Origin: F23-B02 sp963613665
Lineage (GTDB): Bacteria > Bacillota > Clostridia > Oscillospirales > Oscillospiraceae
Length of the DNA stretch: 38,454 nucleotides
Assembly (NCBI GenBank): GCA_963613665.1
Contig: CAVEAL010000021.1
Location: forward strand, 1-38,454
Direction of reading: 5' to 3'
Shown one piece after another: positions 22,936 to 30,020 of this stretch. The position numbers were made by a program, and so were the translations under genes. The stretch's first letter is position 1. Every line of letters starts with the position of its first letter. The notes beneath the pieces were generated by a model, which was given only the letters and a program-made list of their open reading frames with translations, made no database searches and was not told the origin of the DNA.

Positions 22936-22964
22936 ATTATAACGCAAATTTACGATATAATCAA
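22936..22964 (-). promoter_or_regulatory. Promoter of the SRP RNA
   Basis: On the minus strand: TTGATT (22964-22959), a 17-bp spacer and TATAAT (22941-22936), with the RNA 5' end some 15 bases further. It may also supply readthrough transcription to dnaX-ybaB. Confidence 0.75.
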
Positions 22965-22975
22965 CAAATATTTTC

Positions 22976-23003
22976 TTTACTTTTCTGAAAAGTGTGTTAT
23001 AAT
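22976..23003 (+). promoter_or_regulatory. Promoter of tRNA-Ala
   Basis: TTTACT at 22976-22981, a 16-bp spacer and a perfect TATAAT at 22998-23003. It is divergent from the SRP RNA promoter, in the same 100-bp gap. Confidence 0.6.
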
Positions 23004-23022
23004 ACTAAAGCTGATAGCATTT

Positions 23023-23098
23023 GGGCCCGTAGCGCAGCTGGGAGCGCGTTCGGTTCGCATCCGAGAGGTCGAGGGTTCGAATCCCTTCGGGTCCACCA
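23023..23098 (+). tRNA. tRNA-Ala (anticodon CGC)
   Basis: A 76-nt cloverleaf with encoded CCA: acceptor GGGCCCG/CGGGTCC, which gives the G3-U70 pair that identifies alanine tRNA; D stem GCGC/GCGC; anticodon stem TTCGG/CCGAG with loop TTCGCAT (anticodon CGC); T stem GAGGG/CCCTT with TTCGAAT. Confidence 0.93.
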
Positions 23099-23099
23099 T

Positions 23100-23156
23100 G
23101 ACCGGACACCAATTCTGATACGATGCGTATCATGATAGGTGTCCGGTTTCTTTTTG
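23100..23156 (+). terminator. Terminator of tRNA-Ala
   Basis: ACCGGACACC pairs with GGTGTCCGGT around an inner hairpin (TGATACG/CGTATCA) and is followed by T-rich sequence. The 23099-23413 gap otherwise holds a promoter and leader for a broken nitroreductase gene. Confidence 0.75.
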
Positions 23157-23279
23157 CAATGTCCTTGATCTACAAGGCTTTTCCTTGTGCTTTTCGGCAA
23201 AAGGGCGTGAACTTTTTTAATAATTCACCTGCGTTTTTATTTGCAGGGCGCAGCTGTGCACAAAAACCGAGCGGAGAGG

Positions 23280-23308
23280 TTGACTTTTTCACTTTTGTGT
23301 GCTACACT
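23280..23308 (+). promoter_or_regulatory. Promoter ahead of the nitroreductase relic
   Basis: TTGACT at 23280-23285, a 17-bp spacer and TACACT at 23303-23308. Transcription would give a ~100-nt leader containing the hairpin at 23358-23398. Confidence 0.5.
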
Positions 23309-23357
23309 GAAGCTCCAAAATCAGTATGGATTTTTCTGAGACACCAAGCTCATTTTT

Positions 23358-23398
23358 CGCCATACACTCCTTGTGAGTGTGCGGCGATTTTTTTATTT
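23358..23398 (+). terminator. Leader hairpin with T-tract
   Basis: CGCC-TACACTC pairs with GAGTGTG-GGCG, followed by seven T. It lies between the promoter at 23280 and the ribosome site at 23401, so it could act as a leader attenuator. I see no obvious anti-terminator or known riboswitch. Confidence 0.5.
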
Positions 23399-23413
23399 TA
23401 AGGAGGTATTGCC

Positions 23414-23530
23414 ATGTCAAACGAAGTACTGAACACGATCAAAGCACGCAGAGCCGTCCGGGCATATAAGCCTGACGGTGCACCGGCCGAGGCGGCAAAG
23501 AGAAAGGATAATTACATCGTTCGGGTGTGA
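23414..23530 (+). pseudogene. Nitroreductase remnant (38 codons)
   Basis: AAGGAGG precedes an ATG that encodes MSNEVLNTIKARRAVRAYKP, a standard nitroreductase-family N-terminus (FMN-contacting RRAVR). After YKPDG the frame jumps to APAEAAKRKDNYIVRV and stops. A full protein has about 170-200 residues. The end looks like the C-terminal tail of the same family, so I infer an internal deletion that left both ends in frame. The hairpin at 23568-23598 follows. Not expected to be functional as a reductase. Confidence 0.6.
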
Positions 23531-23567
23531 TCGGAGGAATCGGTTAATAGTAAGAGCTTATCAGAGG

Positions 23568-23598
23568 AAAAGACGCGGCCTGTGGCCGCGCCTTTTCT
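23568..23598. terminator. Terminator hairpin
   Basis: AAAAGACGCGGCC / GGCCGCGCCTTTT with short T- and A-tracts. It closes the nitroreductase relic and faces the 3' end of the minus-strand gene at 23639. Confidence 0.7.
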
Positions 23599-23638
23599 TA
23601 GGGAGTAAATATGGAGTAAATATGAAGGAGAAGCTGGA

Positions 23639-24160
23639 TCAGTGCCGGTCGTACTCGATCTTCGTGACCGAGACCACAAGTCCGGCTATGCCTGCGAGAG
23701 CGAGGACTGCGCACACTGCCGTCCAGACGGCGGCGTCGTGGTTTGCCGAGTCTATGTCTGCCAGATATGAGGCGCTGGCTGCTGTGCATATCTCGCCGTA
23801 GGTCGAGCCGTAGGCGGCTGTGCCGTTATTGAGCAGGTAGGCTACGCTGCGGTCGAGAGTGGAGGCGTCGGAGTTGAACTCGGCGACGGGCTTGAGGCTT
23901 TCGGCCATGCGGGTAAGATCGTCATCGCCGGCGACGTCGGCCGTCTGGGCACCTGCGGGGTAAACGGTGTTGGCAAGACCCATGGAGGCCGCAAGGCTGC
24001 CTGCGCTGTCGGCGTGATTCAGAAGGTTCGTGTCGGTGGATATGCGCTCGACCTTCTGAGCCTCGACATTTGTGAAGCCGACTGCTGCGAGCAGCAGCAC
24101 GATAACCGAAAGAACGGCGGTAATAACATAAATTGTATTGTTTGAAGTTTTTGTTTTCAT
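23639..24160 (-). CDS. Bitopic membrane protein of unknown function
   Basis: 173 aa from the ATG at 24160 (AAAGGA upstream). Longer in-frame starts up to 24304 lie upstream of the promoter and are rejected. N-terminal membrane helix (~11-32), then an outer ~110-residue domain rich in Ala, Asp, Ser and Thr with no cysteines, then a second helix (~143-165) and a short basic tail. No known motif. It has its own promoter (24209-24237), and the hairpin at 23568-23598 lies 3'. Confidence 0.6.
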   Translation of the reverse strand: MKTKTSNNTIYVITAVLSVIVLLLAAVGFTNVEAQKVERISTDTNLLNHADSAGSLAASMGLANTVYPAGAQTADVAGDDDLTRMAESLKPVAEFNSDASTLDRSVAYLLNNGTAAYGSTYGEICTAASASYLADIDSANHDAAVWTAVCAVLALAGIAGLVVSVTKIEYDRH

Positions 24161-24208
24161 GACGTGATCCTTTCCGTCCCACAGGGGGACTGTCTTTTTA
24201 TTGATCAC

Positions 24209-24237
24209 ATCATAGGTCCGGGTTTTATATAATTCAA
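24209..24237 (-). promoter_or_regulatory. Promoter of the 23639-24160 gene
   Basis: Minus strand TTGAAT (24237-24232), a 17-bp spacer and TATGAT (24214-24209). Confidence 0.6.
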
Positions 24238-24344
24238 CCCACAAAAGAGCCAAAAATGACAAGATTATAGGCAATTGCATAAAAGTGCGCAAGAACAATT
24301 GCATAAATTTACCCTGCCGTGCAAGAAAAACGGCACTTCAGGCA

Positions 24345-24375
24345 GAAAAAAACCGGCGGTATACCGCCGGTTTTT
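24345..24375. terminator. Bidirectional terminator
   Basis: AAAAAACCGGCGG / CCGCCGGTTTTT around a 4-nt loop, beyond the stop of the MBL nuclease gene on the minus strand. A second hairpin (CTGCCGTGC to GGCAG, 24313-24344) lies next to it. Nothing else is seen in the 24161-24380 gap. Confidence 0.85.
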
Positions 24376-24380
24376 GGATT

Positions 24381-25991
24381 TTATCGCTTTATTTTCTCCG
24401 TCAGCCTTCGTATCGAAGCGGTGAAGCCGCGCAGCTCGCGGTTCGGGCGGCCCTCGCAGCCGCGCACGGCCTGCATAAGCGCCTCGGCGGCATGTATAAG
24501 CTCCGTGAACACCGGATTTGTCCTGCGCCCGGCAGGAGACTTCTGCTCGCGGATGACTGGCCTGCCTTCGGTGACGACGGTGAAGCGCCCCGCGGCAAGA
24601 TCAAACTCCGTGCCGCTGTACGGCGCGAAGGCGCGGCAGCCGAGCTCGTTGTTGAGACAGGCGGTGAAGCTGTCGGCGCTCTCGGGGTCGCCGTGGTTTA
24701 CGAACACCAGCTCCGGTTTTTCGGAAAAGCCTTCGAGCCACGCGATGAGTCCGCGCTTGTCGGCATGGCCGCTCACTCCGGGCAGGGCGGCGATCTCGGC
24801 ATTGACCTCGATCTCCTCGTTGAAGAGCTTTACGCTCTTGACCCCGTCGTGCAGCGCACGTCCGAGCGTTCCGGCCGCCTGATAGCCGACGAACAGCACA
24901 AGGCACTCCGGCCGCCAGAGATTGTGCTTGAGATGGTGGCGCACGCGGCCGGCGTCGCACATGCCGGAGGCGGAGATGATGACCTTGGGCTCCTTATCCT
25001 CGTTTATCGCCCGCGACTCCTCCTGACTCACCGCCGTGTGCAGTCCGGGGAACAGCAGGGGATTTTCGCCGGAGCGGATGATGGCGCGCATCTCCTCATC
25101 GACATAGCTCGTGTCGCATTGCAGGAAGATGCCCGTTGCCTCGACGGCAAGCGGACTGTCAACGTAAACGGGGAAATCGCCGTGCCCCTTCACGAGACCG
25201 CGGTTTTTGATCTCGCGGATGAAATACAGCATCTCCTGCGTCCTGCCGACGGCGAAGGCGGGAATGACAACATTGCCGCCGCGGTCGAGCGTGCGCTGGA
25301 TGCAGGCGGAAAGTGCGGCAATGTAGTCCGGCCTTCCGTCGGCGTGATTCCGGTCGCCGTAGGTGGACTCAATGACGAGGTAGTCGGTCTTTTCGATGTG
25401 CTGCGGGTCGCGGAGTATGGGCTGATCGAGGTTGCCGATATCGCCGGAAAATACAATTTTCTTTTCCCGCTCCTGCTCCCGCAGCCATATCTCGACGGCC
25501 GCCGAGCCGAGCAGATGCCCCACATCCGTAAAGCGCACCGTCACCGATTCGTTGACCTGTATCCGGCTGCCGTATTCGCAGGGGCGCAGCAGCTTCAGCA
25601 GACCCGCGACGTCGTCAAGATCATACAGGGGCGCGACCGCCGCATCGCCGCGGCGCATCGCCTTGCGCGATTTCCACTCGGCCTCGGACATCTGGATGTG
25701 CGCACAGTCGCGCAGCATGATATCCAGCAGCGAGCAGGTCGCACCCGTCGCGTACACCGCGCCGCGAAAGCCGTTTTTGTACAGCAGCGGCAGCAGACCC
25801 GAGTGGTCTATATGCGCGTGTGTTACCAGCACGAAGTCGAGCACCGACGCAGAGACCGGCAGCTCCTGATTCTCAAACAGATCCCGGCCCTGCTCCATGC
25901 CGCAGTCGATAAGTCCTTTTTTATCGCCCACCTCGAGAAGCGTACAGCTCCCCGTGACCTCGTGGGCAGCACCGAGAAATGTGATCTTCAT
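24381..25991 (-). CDS. MBL-fold beta-CASP RNA-processing hydrolase
   Basis: 536 aa from the ATG at 25991 with GAGGAG upstream. A start at 26075 would overlap the upstream gene more deeply and lacks a site. Metallo-beta-lactamase motifs in order: LIDCGMEQG, THAHIDHSG (metal ligands HxHxDH), GHLLGSAAVEI, SGDIGN. The beta-CASP motifs follow: ESTYGDR, PAFAVGRTQEML, ASGMCDAGRVRHH, SGHADKRGL and the C-terminal VNHGD. The family acts as zinc-dependent RNA endo/exonucleases in the cytoplasm (RNase J and CPSF73 relatives; this is the short type annotated as 'RNA specificity domain' MBL protein). It starts 11 bases after the stop of the DUF975 gene, so the two are co-transcribed. Confidence 0.9.
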   Translation of the reverse strand: MKITFLGAAHEVTGSCTLLEVGDKKGLIDCGMEQGRDLFENQELPVSASVLDFVLVTHAHIDHSGLLPLLYKNGFRGAVYATGATCSLLDIMLRDCAHIQMSEAEWKSRKAMRRGDAAVAPLYDLDDVAGLLKLLRPCEYGSRIQVNESVTVRFTDVGHLLGSAAVEIWLREQEREKKIVFSGDIGNLDQPILRDPQHIEKTDYLVIESTYGDRNHADGRPDYIAALSACIQRTLDRGGNVVIPAFAVGRTQEMLYFIREIKNRGLVKGHGDFPVYVDSPLAVEATGIFLQCDTSYVDEEMRAIIRSGENPLLFPGLHTAVSQEESRAINEDKEPKVIISASGMCDAGRVRHHLKHNLWRPECLVLFVGYQAAGTLGRALHDGVKSVKLFNEEIEVNAEIAALPGVSGHADKRGLIAWLEGFSEKPELVFVNHGDPESADSFTACLNNELGCRAFAPYSGTEFDLAAGRFTVVTEGRPVIREQKSPAGRRTNPVFTELIHAAEALMQAVRGCEGRPNRELRGFTASIRRLTEKIKR

Positions 25992-26001
25992 GGCTTTCTC
26001 C

Positions 26002-26862
26002 TCAGAGCTCCGGCGTCCAGCCGTCGGCAAAGCCTGCGGCGGCGGGCTTCGTGAGCTCGATGTAGTAGCCGGCATAGGTCAGATCCATGTACGGCATGAC
26101 GTAAAACTGCGCGAGGATGCCCAGCTCTACTACGCTGAGTATCTCCGAAATGAACGACGGAGCCATCGCATCGGCAAGGCCGTAGCCCAGACAGGACACG
26201 AGGCCGACGAGTATGCCCCAGCCGATGAAGCTCAGGTCCATGACGAAAAGCTCGCCCTTGTGGCCGCGCATGATGCGCTTGCTTTCCGAAATGCATTGCA
26301 GCGCGCTCATCTCCGGGTGCTCAAGCAGCAGATACAGCGCCTGACGGTAGCGGTAGTACGCGATGACACCGGGGAATACGAACAACAGCGACCACAGGAA
26401 GATGAAGACGCTCTCGAGGATGTACAGCCACAGCACGCGGAAGAACATGCCGAAGGCGTCGAAAATGTTCCAATAGCTGGCCTCCATGCCGCGCACCGTG
26501 CGCAGGCAGAATATTGCGAAGCCGCCGCCGAGGACTATCGTGACTATCTGGATAGCAAGACCGAGCAGGAGCGCGGTCGGCGTGGGCATGGCCCCCTGAA
26601 CGGCGTAGAAAAACTGATCGGGATCTACGTCGTTGAGGTTGTAATTATAATTGTATGTGTCGTCGTTGATGGTAACGTCGTAGTTGAAGCCGAAATCCTC
26701 AAGAACCTTCTGGAGCCGTACGGGCGAGTCTCCGGCGATCTCGTACGAAAGGAAGCTGAGCACCGCGAGAATGAGAATGTATATGATCGCTGTGACGACG
26801 GGCTTGGGTTGGGCAGTCCGTATAAGAGTTTTCGACTGCGCCTTGAGCTGCTTTCTGTCCAT
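26002..26862 (-). CDS. DUF975 family membrane protein
   Basis: 286 aa, with GGAGGTATGACAT before the ATG at 26862. N-terminus MDRKQLKAQSKTLIRTAQPKP, several hydrophobic segments, the conserved stretch WSLLFVFPGVIAYYRYRQALYLL, then ISESKRIMRGHKGELFVMDLSFIGWGIL, all typical of DUF975. The family is a polytopic Firmicutes protein without an established activity. An insertion between the first two segments (~45-85, DDTYNYNYNLNDVDPDQ) is Tyr/Asn/Asp-rich and probably outside the cell. A -10-like TATAAT lies at 26902-26897 on the minus strand, but no convincing -35. Confidence 0.88.
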   Translation of the reverse strand: MDRKQLKAQSKTLIRTAQPKPVVTAIIYILILAVLSFLSYEIAGDSPVRLQKVLEDFGFNYDVTINDDTYNYNYNLNDVDPDQFFYAVQGAMPTPTALLLGLAIQIVTIVLGGGFAIFCLRTVRGMEASYWNIFDAFGMFFRVLWLYILESVFIFLWSLLFVFPGVIAYYRYRQALYLLLEHPEMSALQCISESKRIMRGHKGELFVMDLSFIGWGILVGLVSCLGYGLADAMAPSFISEILSVVELGILAQFYVMPYMDLTYAGYYIELTKPAAAGFADGWTPEL

Positions 26863-26948
26863 ATGTCATACCTCCTGATTATTAGCTTACACCGTGATTA
26901 TATCATCTTTGTATATGAAATAACATAGCTGACGCAAAAATAATTTTC

Positions 26949-26977
26949 TTGACAATACGGACGAGGGATGCTATTAT
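26949..26977 (+). promoter_or_regulatory. Promoter of tRNA-Leu
   Basis: TTGACA at 26949-26954, a 17-bp spacer and TATTAT at 26972-26977, ending 17 bases before the tRNA. Confidence 0.75.
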
Positions 26978-26994
26978 TATCAGGCACTTGATAT

Positions 26995-27082
26995 GCGCGA
27001 GTGGTGGAATTGGCAGACTCGCTAGATTCAGGTTCTAGTGCTCACTCCGGGCGTGCGGGTTCAAGTCCCGCCTCGCGCACCA
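26995..27082 (+). tRNA. tRNA-Leu (anticodon CAG)
   Basis: An 88-nt class II tRNA with encoded CCA. Acceptor GCGCGAG/CTCGCGC; anticodon stem CTAGA/TCTAG with loop TTCAGGT (anticodon CAG); long variable arm; T arm GCGGG-TTCAAGT-CCCGC. Confidence 0.93.
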
Positions 27083-27086
27083 AATA

Positions 27087-27133
27087 AGAACCGTAATTGT
27101 GATACGATATGTATTGCAACTGCGGTTCTTTTT
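27087..27133 (+). terminator. Terminator of tRNA-Leu
   Basis: AGAACCG pairs with CGGTTCT around an inner stem (TGATAC/GTAT), followed by a T run. The 27134-27357 stretch beyond it is AT-rich, has a direct repeat (GACCGTTGCATTTTC at about 27288 and 27321) and no gene. Confidence 0.75.
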
Positions 27134-27339
27134 CTGTGCCCTGAAAGCGGCTTGGCACAAGGCTTTTTCGCATTTCTGCTTTCAAGATAAGTATCAGCGT
27201 ATTGAAATCGTCGCCGTTTTTAGCTGTGAAAATGCCCCTTTTCAGACCGCTTTTTGTGCTTGATAATTATTCTGATACTTTTCTTCCCGACCGTTGCATT
27301 TTCAAAGCAGACCATAGCAGACCGTTGCATTTTCATTTC

Positions 27340-27372
27340 GGGCAAAAAAGAAGGGGCTTATTCAGCCCCAAC
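27340..27372 (-). terminator. Terminator at the end of the chimeric relic
   Basis: GGGGCT-TATTC-AGCCCC overlaps the last codons of the minus-strand frame at 27358, followed on that strand by TTCTTTTTTG. Confidence 0.65.
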
Positions 27373-27936
27373 TTCAATGCTCGTTCCATCCTTAAATAGG
27401 AATGTGATATACCCGTTTCTCTGAACCGTGGCGGTTTCCAAAATGCTGACCCACAGCTCCTCGTCCCACTCCTCAAGGACGAGGGGCTTTTCCGTTAACT
27501 CGGAGATAAAAATGCGAAGCTCCCGGTCGCGGGCGCTCTTGAATTTCTCTCGGCGGTCGCATCGTTTAGCCTCGGCAAAGTGTCCTTTTGCAGCCACAAC
27601 ACTGCGTACCTCGTCCTCCGTAACACCGCTTTCCGCCATGATGCAGCGCAGACGCTCGTATGCAGAATCCTCCGGCTCTGCGACAGGCGGTTTTATTGAG
27701 GGAGTATTTTTCTTCGTTGTCTCGAAGGCGAATACAATGTTGTCATAGTTCAGGCCGATGGTTTCCGGCATTGCAATACGTGTCTTGGCATCCCAGGCCG
27801 GATGATGCGTGGTGTAAATGACATGCTTTCCGCCCTGCGCCTTTTTCGTGTCATTCTCGGATGTTATCACAAAAGTCGGGTAATTGCAGAAAAGCAGCAT
27901 AATGTCTCCCGAAGGCAGATGATCGCGCCTGTCCAT
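27358..27936 (-). pseudogene. Chimeric mobile-element relic: ATPase-like tail fused to recombinase C-terminus
   Basis: 192 codons. The N-terminal ~115 residues (LLFCNYPTFVITSENDTKKA, YTTHHPAWDAKTR) resemble the C-terminal part of phage/ICE ATP-binding proteins, without the P-loop. The last ~70 residues (KRCDRREKFKSARDRELRIF, then EEWDEELWVSILETATVQRN, FLFKDGTSIEV) resemble the C-terminal region of large serine recombinases ('FDEELW...V.....ITFTFKDGT'). I infer that a deletion joined two unrelated genes in frame. The ATG at 27936 has no clear ribosome site, so expression is doubtful. It lies near tRNA-Leu, a common integration site, but no att duplication was found. Confidence 0.45.
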
Positions 27937-27973
27937 CTCGGTGCGGAGGCCTTATTGCGCCGTCTCCTTTAGG

Positions 27974-28345
27974 CTAAAATACGATGCCCTCGATATTGTG
28001 CCGCTCAAGGTAATCACGAATTCCCTCGAAATCCCTCGGCACATCCGGAAAAACGCGAATACCGTGTTTCTCAATCACATCTTTTCCAAGTCCATATGGG
28101 TTTGCGCGGAAATGCGGACCGATTGCTTCGTAAGTGCCTTCCGTCGGCGGAATCTTGCCGCGTTTTGCATCGTATCTTTTGTAGAAAACTCCGCCTATCG
28201 CCGCGCAGCAGCTGCCATCGATTTTTTCGGTTGCTGTGCCTTCTCCTCCCAGAATCCATTCCATGCCGGGGTGAACCTTGTTGTTGATTCCGACTTTATG
28301 ATGGTTGTCAAATACCCGCTCAAAGAGCGTCGGAATTTTCTTTAT
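27974..28345 (-). pseudogene. RNA-ligase-like gene remnant with lost start codon
   Basis: The frame from 28345 reads (ATA)KKIPTLFERVFDNHHKVGIN, then GMEWILGGEGTATEKIDGSC and GGVFYKRYDAKRGKIPP, and ends EGIVF-stop. EKIDG is the nucleotidyl-lysine motif (Lys accepts AMP) and GIVF is the conserved 'EGIVF' motif of RNA ligases of the DUF5565/RNA ligase 1 type. The expected initiator position holds ATA, no good start lies upstream (TGA at 28363-28361), and the middle and C-terminus are shorter than the family usually is. The internal ATG at 28264 would skip the N-terminal 27 codons. I call it a decaying gene. Confidence 0.55.
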
Positions 28346-28487
28346 GGTATATCTCTTGTCTCAGGAGGCGCACGAAAAATATGGTGATGAAATGAAAATA
28401 TTAATAAAGAAATGAAGTGGGCTGACCTTTCGTAACACATCCTTGAGGGCGGCTATTTAATTATTTGCGCAGAAAGGAATGGTATCT

Positions 28488-28736
28488 ATGGTCAAAATCA
28501 GGATCAGAAACACCGATCACGAGACCGAGCTGTTCGCAAACCCGGCCGTGAAGGACCTCGTCAACCTGCCATCCAACCTGAATTACTTCACATTCTGCAA
28601 TGATGTCAGCAGCTGCGGAAAGATCGGCAAAGAACTCAGCGATAAAGGGCTTGCACAGATCGGGGGGAGGGAGAGAAGGCCTTCTCGTCAGCCGTACAAG
28701 AGCAGGCTCCGAGCGGCTCTGAAAGTGAGCTTTTAA
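28488..28736 (+). CDS. Small hypothetical protein, probably a fragment
   Basis: 82 aa from the ATG at 28488, ten bases after AAAGGA (an ATG at 28479 is only one base from it). The N-terminal half (MVKIRIRNTDHETELFANPA) looks like a real small domain. The C-terminal ~30 residues are Arg-rich and low in information (GGRERRPSRQPYKSRLRAAL), as if the frame runs into foreign sequence. It sits at the edge of the mobile-element debris. Family unknown. May not be functional. Confidence 0.35.
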   Translation: MVKIRIRNTDHETELFANPAVKDLVNLPSNLNYFTFCNDVSSCGKIGKELSDKGLAQIGGRERRPSRQPYKSRLRAALKVSF

Positions 28737-28742
28737 AAAACA

Positions 28743-28771
28743 TTGACGGGGGAGCGCGGCGGGGGTACAAT
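28743..28771 (+). promoter_or_regulatory. Promoter of the glycerophosphodiesterase gene
   Basis: TTGACG at 28743-28748, a 17-bp spacer and TACAAT at 28766-28771, 32 bases before the start codon. Confidence 0.7.
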
Positions 28772-28803
28772 GAAGGCAGGAAAAGTACACCGGAGGTGTT
28801 TTT

Positions 28804-29643
28804 ATGAAAAATCAGGTAAATGCTGTGAAGCTTGCCGCACTTGCCGGAGCAGCCGCCGTCGGCGGATTTATATACCTCATCGCTCCCGGCAGCATCCGCA
28901 AGAAGCAGAGATCGCCGTTCCAGAACCGAAATTTCGCCCATCGCGGGCTGCATAAACGAGATAAATCCGTGCCGGAAAACTCGCTGGCGGCATTCGACCG
29001 CGCCGCATCCTACGGCTACGGCATTGAGCTCGACGTACAGCTGTCGAAGGACGGTCAGGTCGTCGTGTTCCATGACGATACGCTCAACCGCGTCTGCGGC
29101 GTTGACGCGCGCGTTGACTCGAAAACGTTCGAAGAGCTCAGACAGCTGCGCCTGTGCGGTACCGACGAGACGATACCGCTGTTTTCCGAGGTGCTCAAGA
29201 CCGTGCGCGGCCGCGGCGCGCTCATCGTCGAGCTCAAAAACGGAAAGCACAACACGGAGCTGTGCGAAAAAACCTACGCCCTGCTGCGGCGCTACAGCGG
29301 CGACTACTGCATTGAGAGCTTCAACCCGTTCATCGTGCGCTGGTTCAGGCTCAATGCACCCGAGGTCGTGCGAGGACAGCTTGCAAACCCGCCTGCGGAC
29401 TATAACGGCGAGGTAAAGCCCCTGACCGCCTTCATCCTCGGCAACGTTCTGCTCAACTTCCTCGCGCGGCCGCAGTTCATCGCCTACAAGATCGCGCCCA
29501 AGCCCTTCCCCGTCAGGCTCTGCGAGGCGCTCGGCGCAATGAAGGTCTGCTGGACCAGCCACGAGTGGGCCAACGAGAAGGGCAACGACACCGTCATTTT
29601 TGAGTTCTACAAGCCAAAACTCAAGTTTTCGAGATCACATTGA
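28804..29643 (+). CDS. Glycerophosphodiester phosphodiesterase
   Basis: 279 aa, with CCGGAGGTG before the ATG. An N-terminal membrane helix (~8-30) anchors a GDPD domain: FAHRGLHKRDKSVPENSLAAF (catalytic His in HRG, Glu in PEN), IELDVQLSKDGQVVVFHDDT (Glu/Asp metal ligands and second His), then VDSKTFEELRQL, IPLFSEVL, LIVELK and IESFNP. It hydrolyses glycerophosphodiesters to glycerol-3-phosphate and an alcohol, and the anchored form probably acts at the outer membrane face on lipid or teichoic-acid products. Own promoter, monocistronic. It is followed by a partial intergenic repeat and the hairpin at 29756. Confidence 0.92.
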   Translation: MKNQVNAVKLAALAGAAAVGGFIYLIAPGSIRKKQRSPFQNRNFAHRGLHKRDKSVPENSLAAFDRAASYGYGIELDVQLSKDGQVVVFHDDTLNRVCGVDARVDSKTFEELRQLRLCGTDETIPLFSEVLKTVRGRGALIVELKNGKHNTELCEKTYALLRRYSGDYCIESFNPFIVRWFRLNAPEVVRGQLANPPADYNGEVKPLTAFILGNVLLNFLARPQFIAYKIAPKPFPVRLCEALGAMKVCWTSHEWANEKGNDTVIFEFYKPKLKFSRSH

Positions 29644-29705
29644 GGCCGTACCGATACGCGTGCCGCGGGTGCCCGGTATCGGTACAATGCGGCAGCGCCT
29701 CCAAA
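29641..29705. repeat. Intergenic palindromic repeat, short copy
   Basis: Contains GAGGCCGTACCGATACG, GGTGCCCGGTATCGGTAC and GCGGCAGCGCCTCCAAAAA, matching the outer ends of the copies at 20008-20207 and 38395-38454 without the middle. The 29644-30020 gap holds this, a terminator, and the arg promoter. Confidence 0.6.
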
Positions 29706-29755
29706 AAATAAGTTGCAAATATACTGCGGCGCAGGCCGCAGCCATGTAAATATGT

Positions 29756-29793
29756 AAAAAAGACAGTGCGGATCAGGATCTGCACTGTCTTTT
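29756..29793. terminator. Terminator hairpin, dispersed copy 4
   Basis: AAAAAGACAGTGC(G/A)GATC stem with a T run, about 110 bases after the GDPD stop. Fourth member of the GACAGTGCAGA hairpin family. Confidence 0.75.
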
Positions 29794-29936
29794 AGCTGCT
29801 TAATATTAACTCCCGGTCCATGCCTGCCGTTACGGCGCGAGACCGCCGGGTATGTACAATATAACAATGCCGCGCTTATATGGCAGAGCGATTTTCATTG
29901 AATACGGAAAAATATTCACCGCGGCGCCGCTTTCCC

Positions 29937-29965
29937 TTGACTGTTTATGCATTGAAATATATAAT
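29937..29965 (+). promoter_or_regulatory. Promoter of the argCJBD operon
   Basis: TTGACT at 29937-29942, a 17-bp spacer and a perfect TATAAT at 29960-29965, 55 bases before the argC start. Confidence 0.8.
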
Positions 29966-29977
29966 CAATGAATATCA

Positions 29978-29995
29978 GATGAATAAATATTGCAT
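29978..29995 (+). promoter_or_regulatory. Possible ArgR/AhrC operator (ARG box)
   Basis: GATGAATAAATATTGCAT just downstream of the -10 fits the 18-bp ARG-box pattern (TGAAT, four A/T, ATTCA) in the left half and in 3 of 5 positions on the right. Its position would let an arginine-bound repressor block transcription. Assigned by pattern and context. Confidence 0.35.
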
Positions 29996-30020
29996 AATTA
30001 TCACTTTGCGAGGTATAAAA

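Noticed and set aside
22997..23200. Minus-strand frame across tRNA-Ala
   Set aside because: It reads through the complement of a tRNA, a typical false call.
24285..26054. 589-codon plus-strand frame opposite the MBL nuclease gene
   Set aside because: The nuclease motifs on the minus strand are unambiguous. The plus-strand product is Arg/Ala-rich with no domain.
26995..28480. Integration of a mobile element into tRNA-Leu with a duplicated attachment site
   Set aside because: Recombinase remnants lie nearby, but no second copy of the tRNA 3' end was found downstream in the window.
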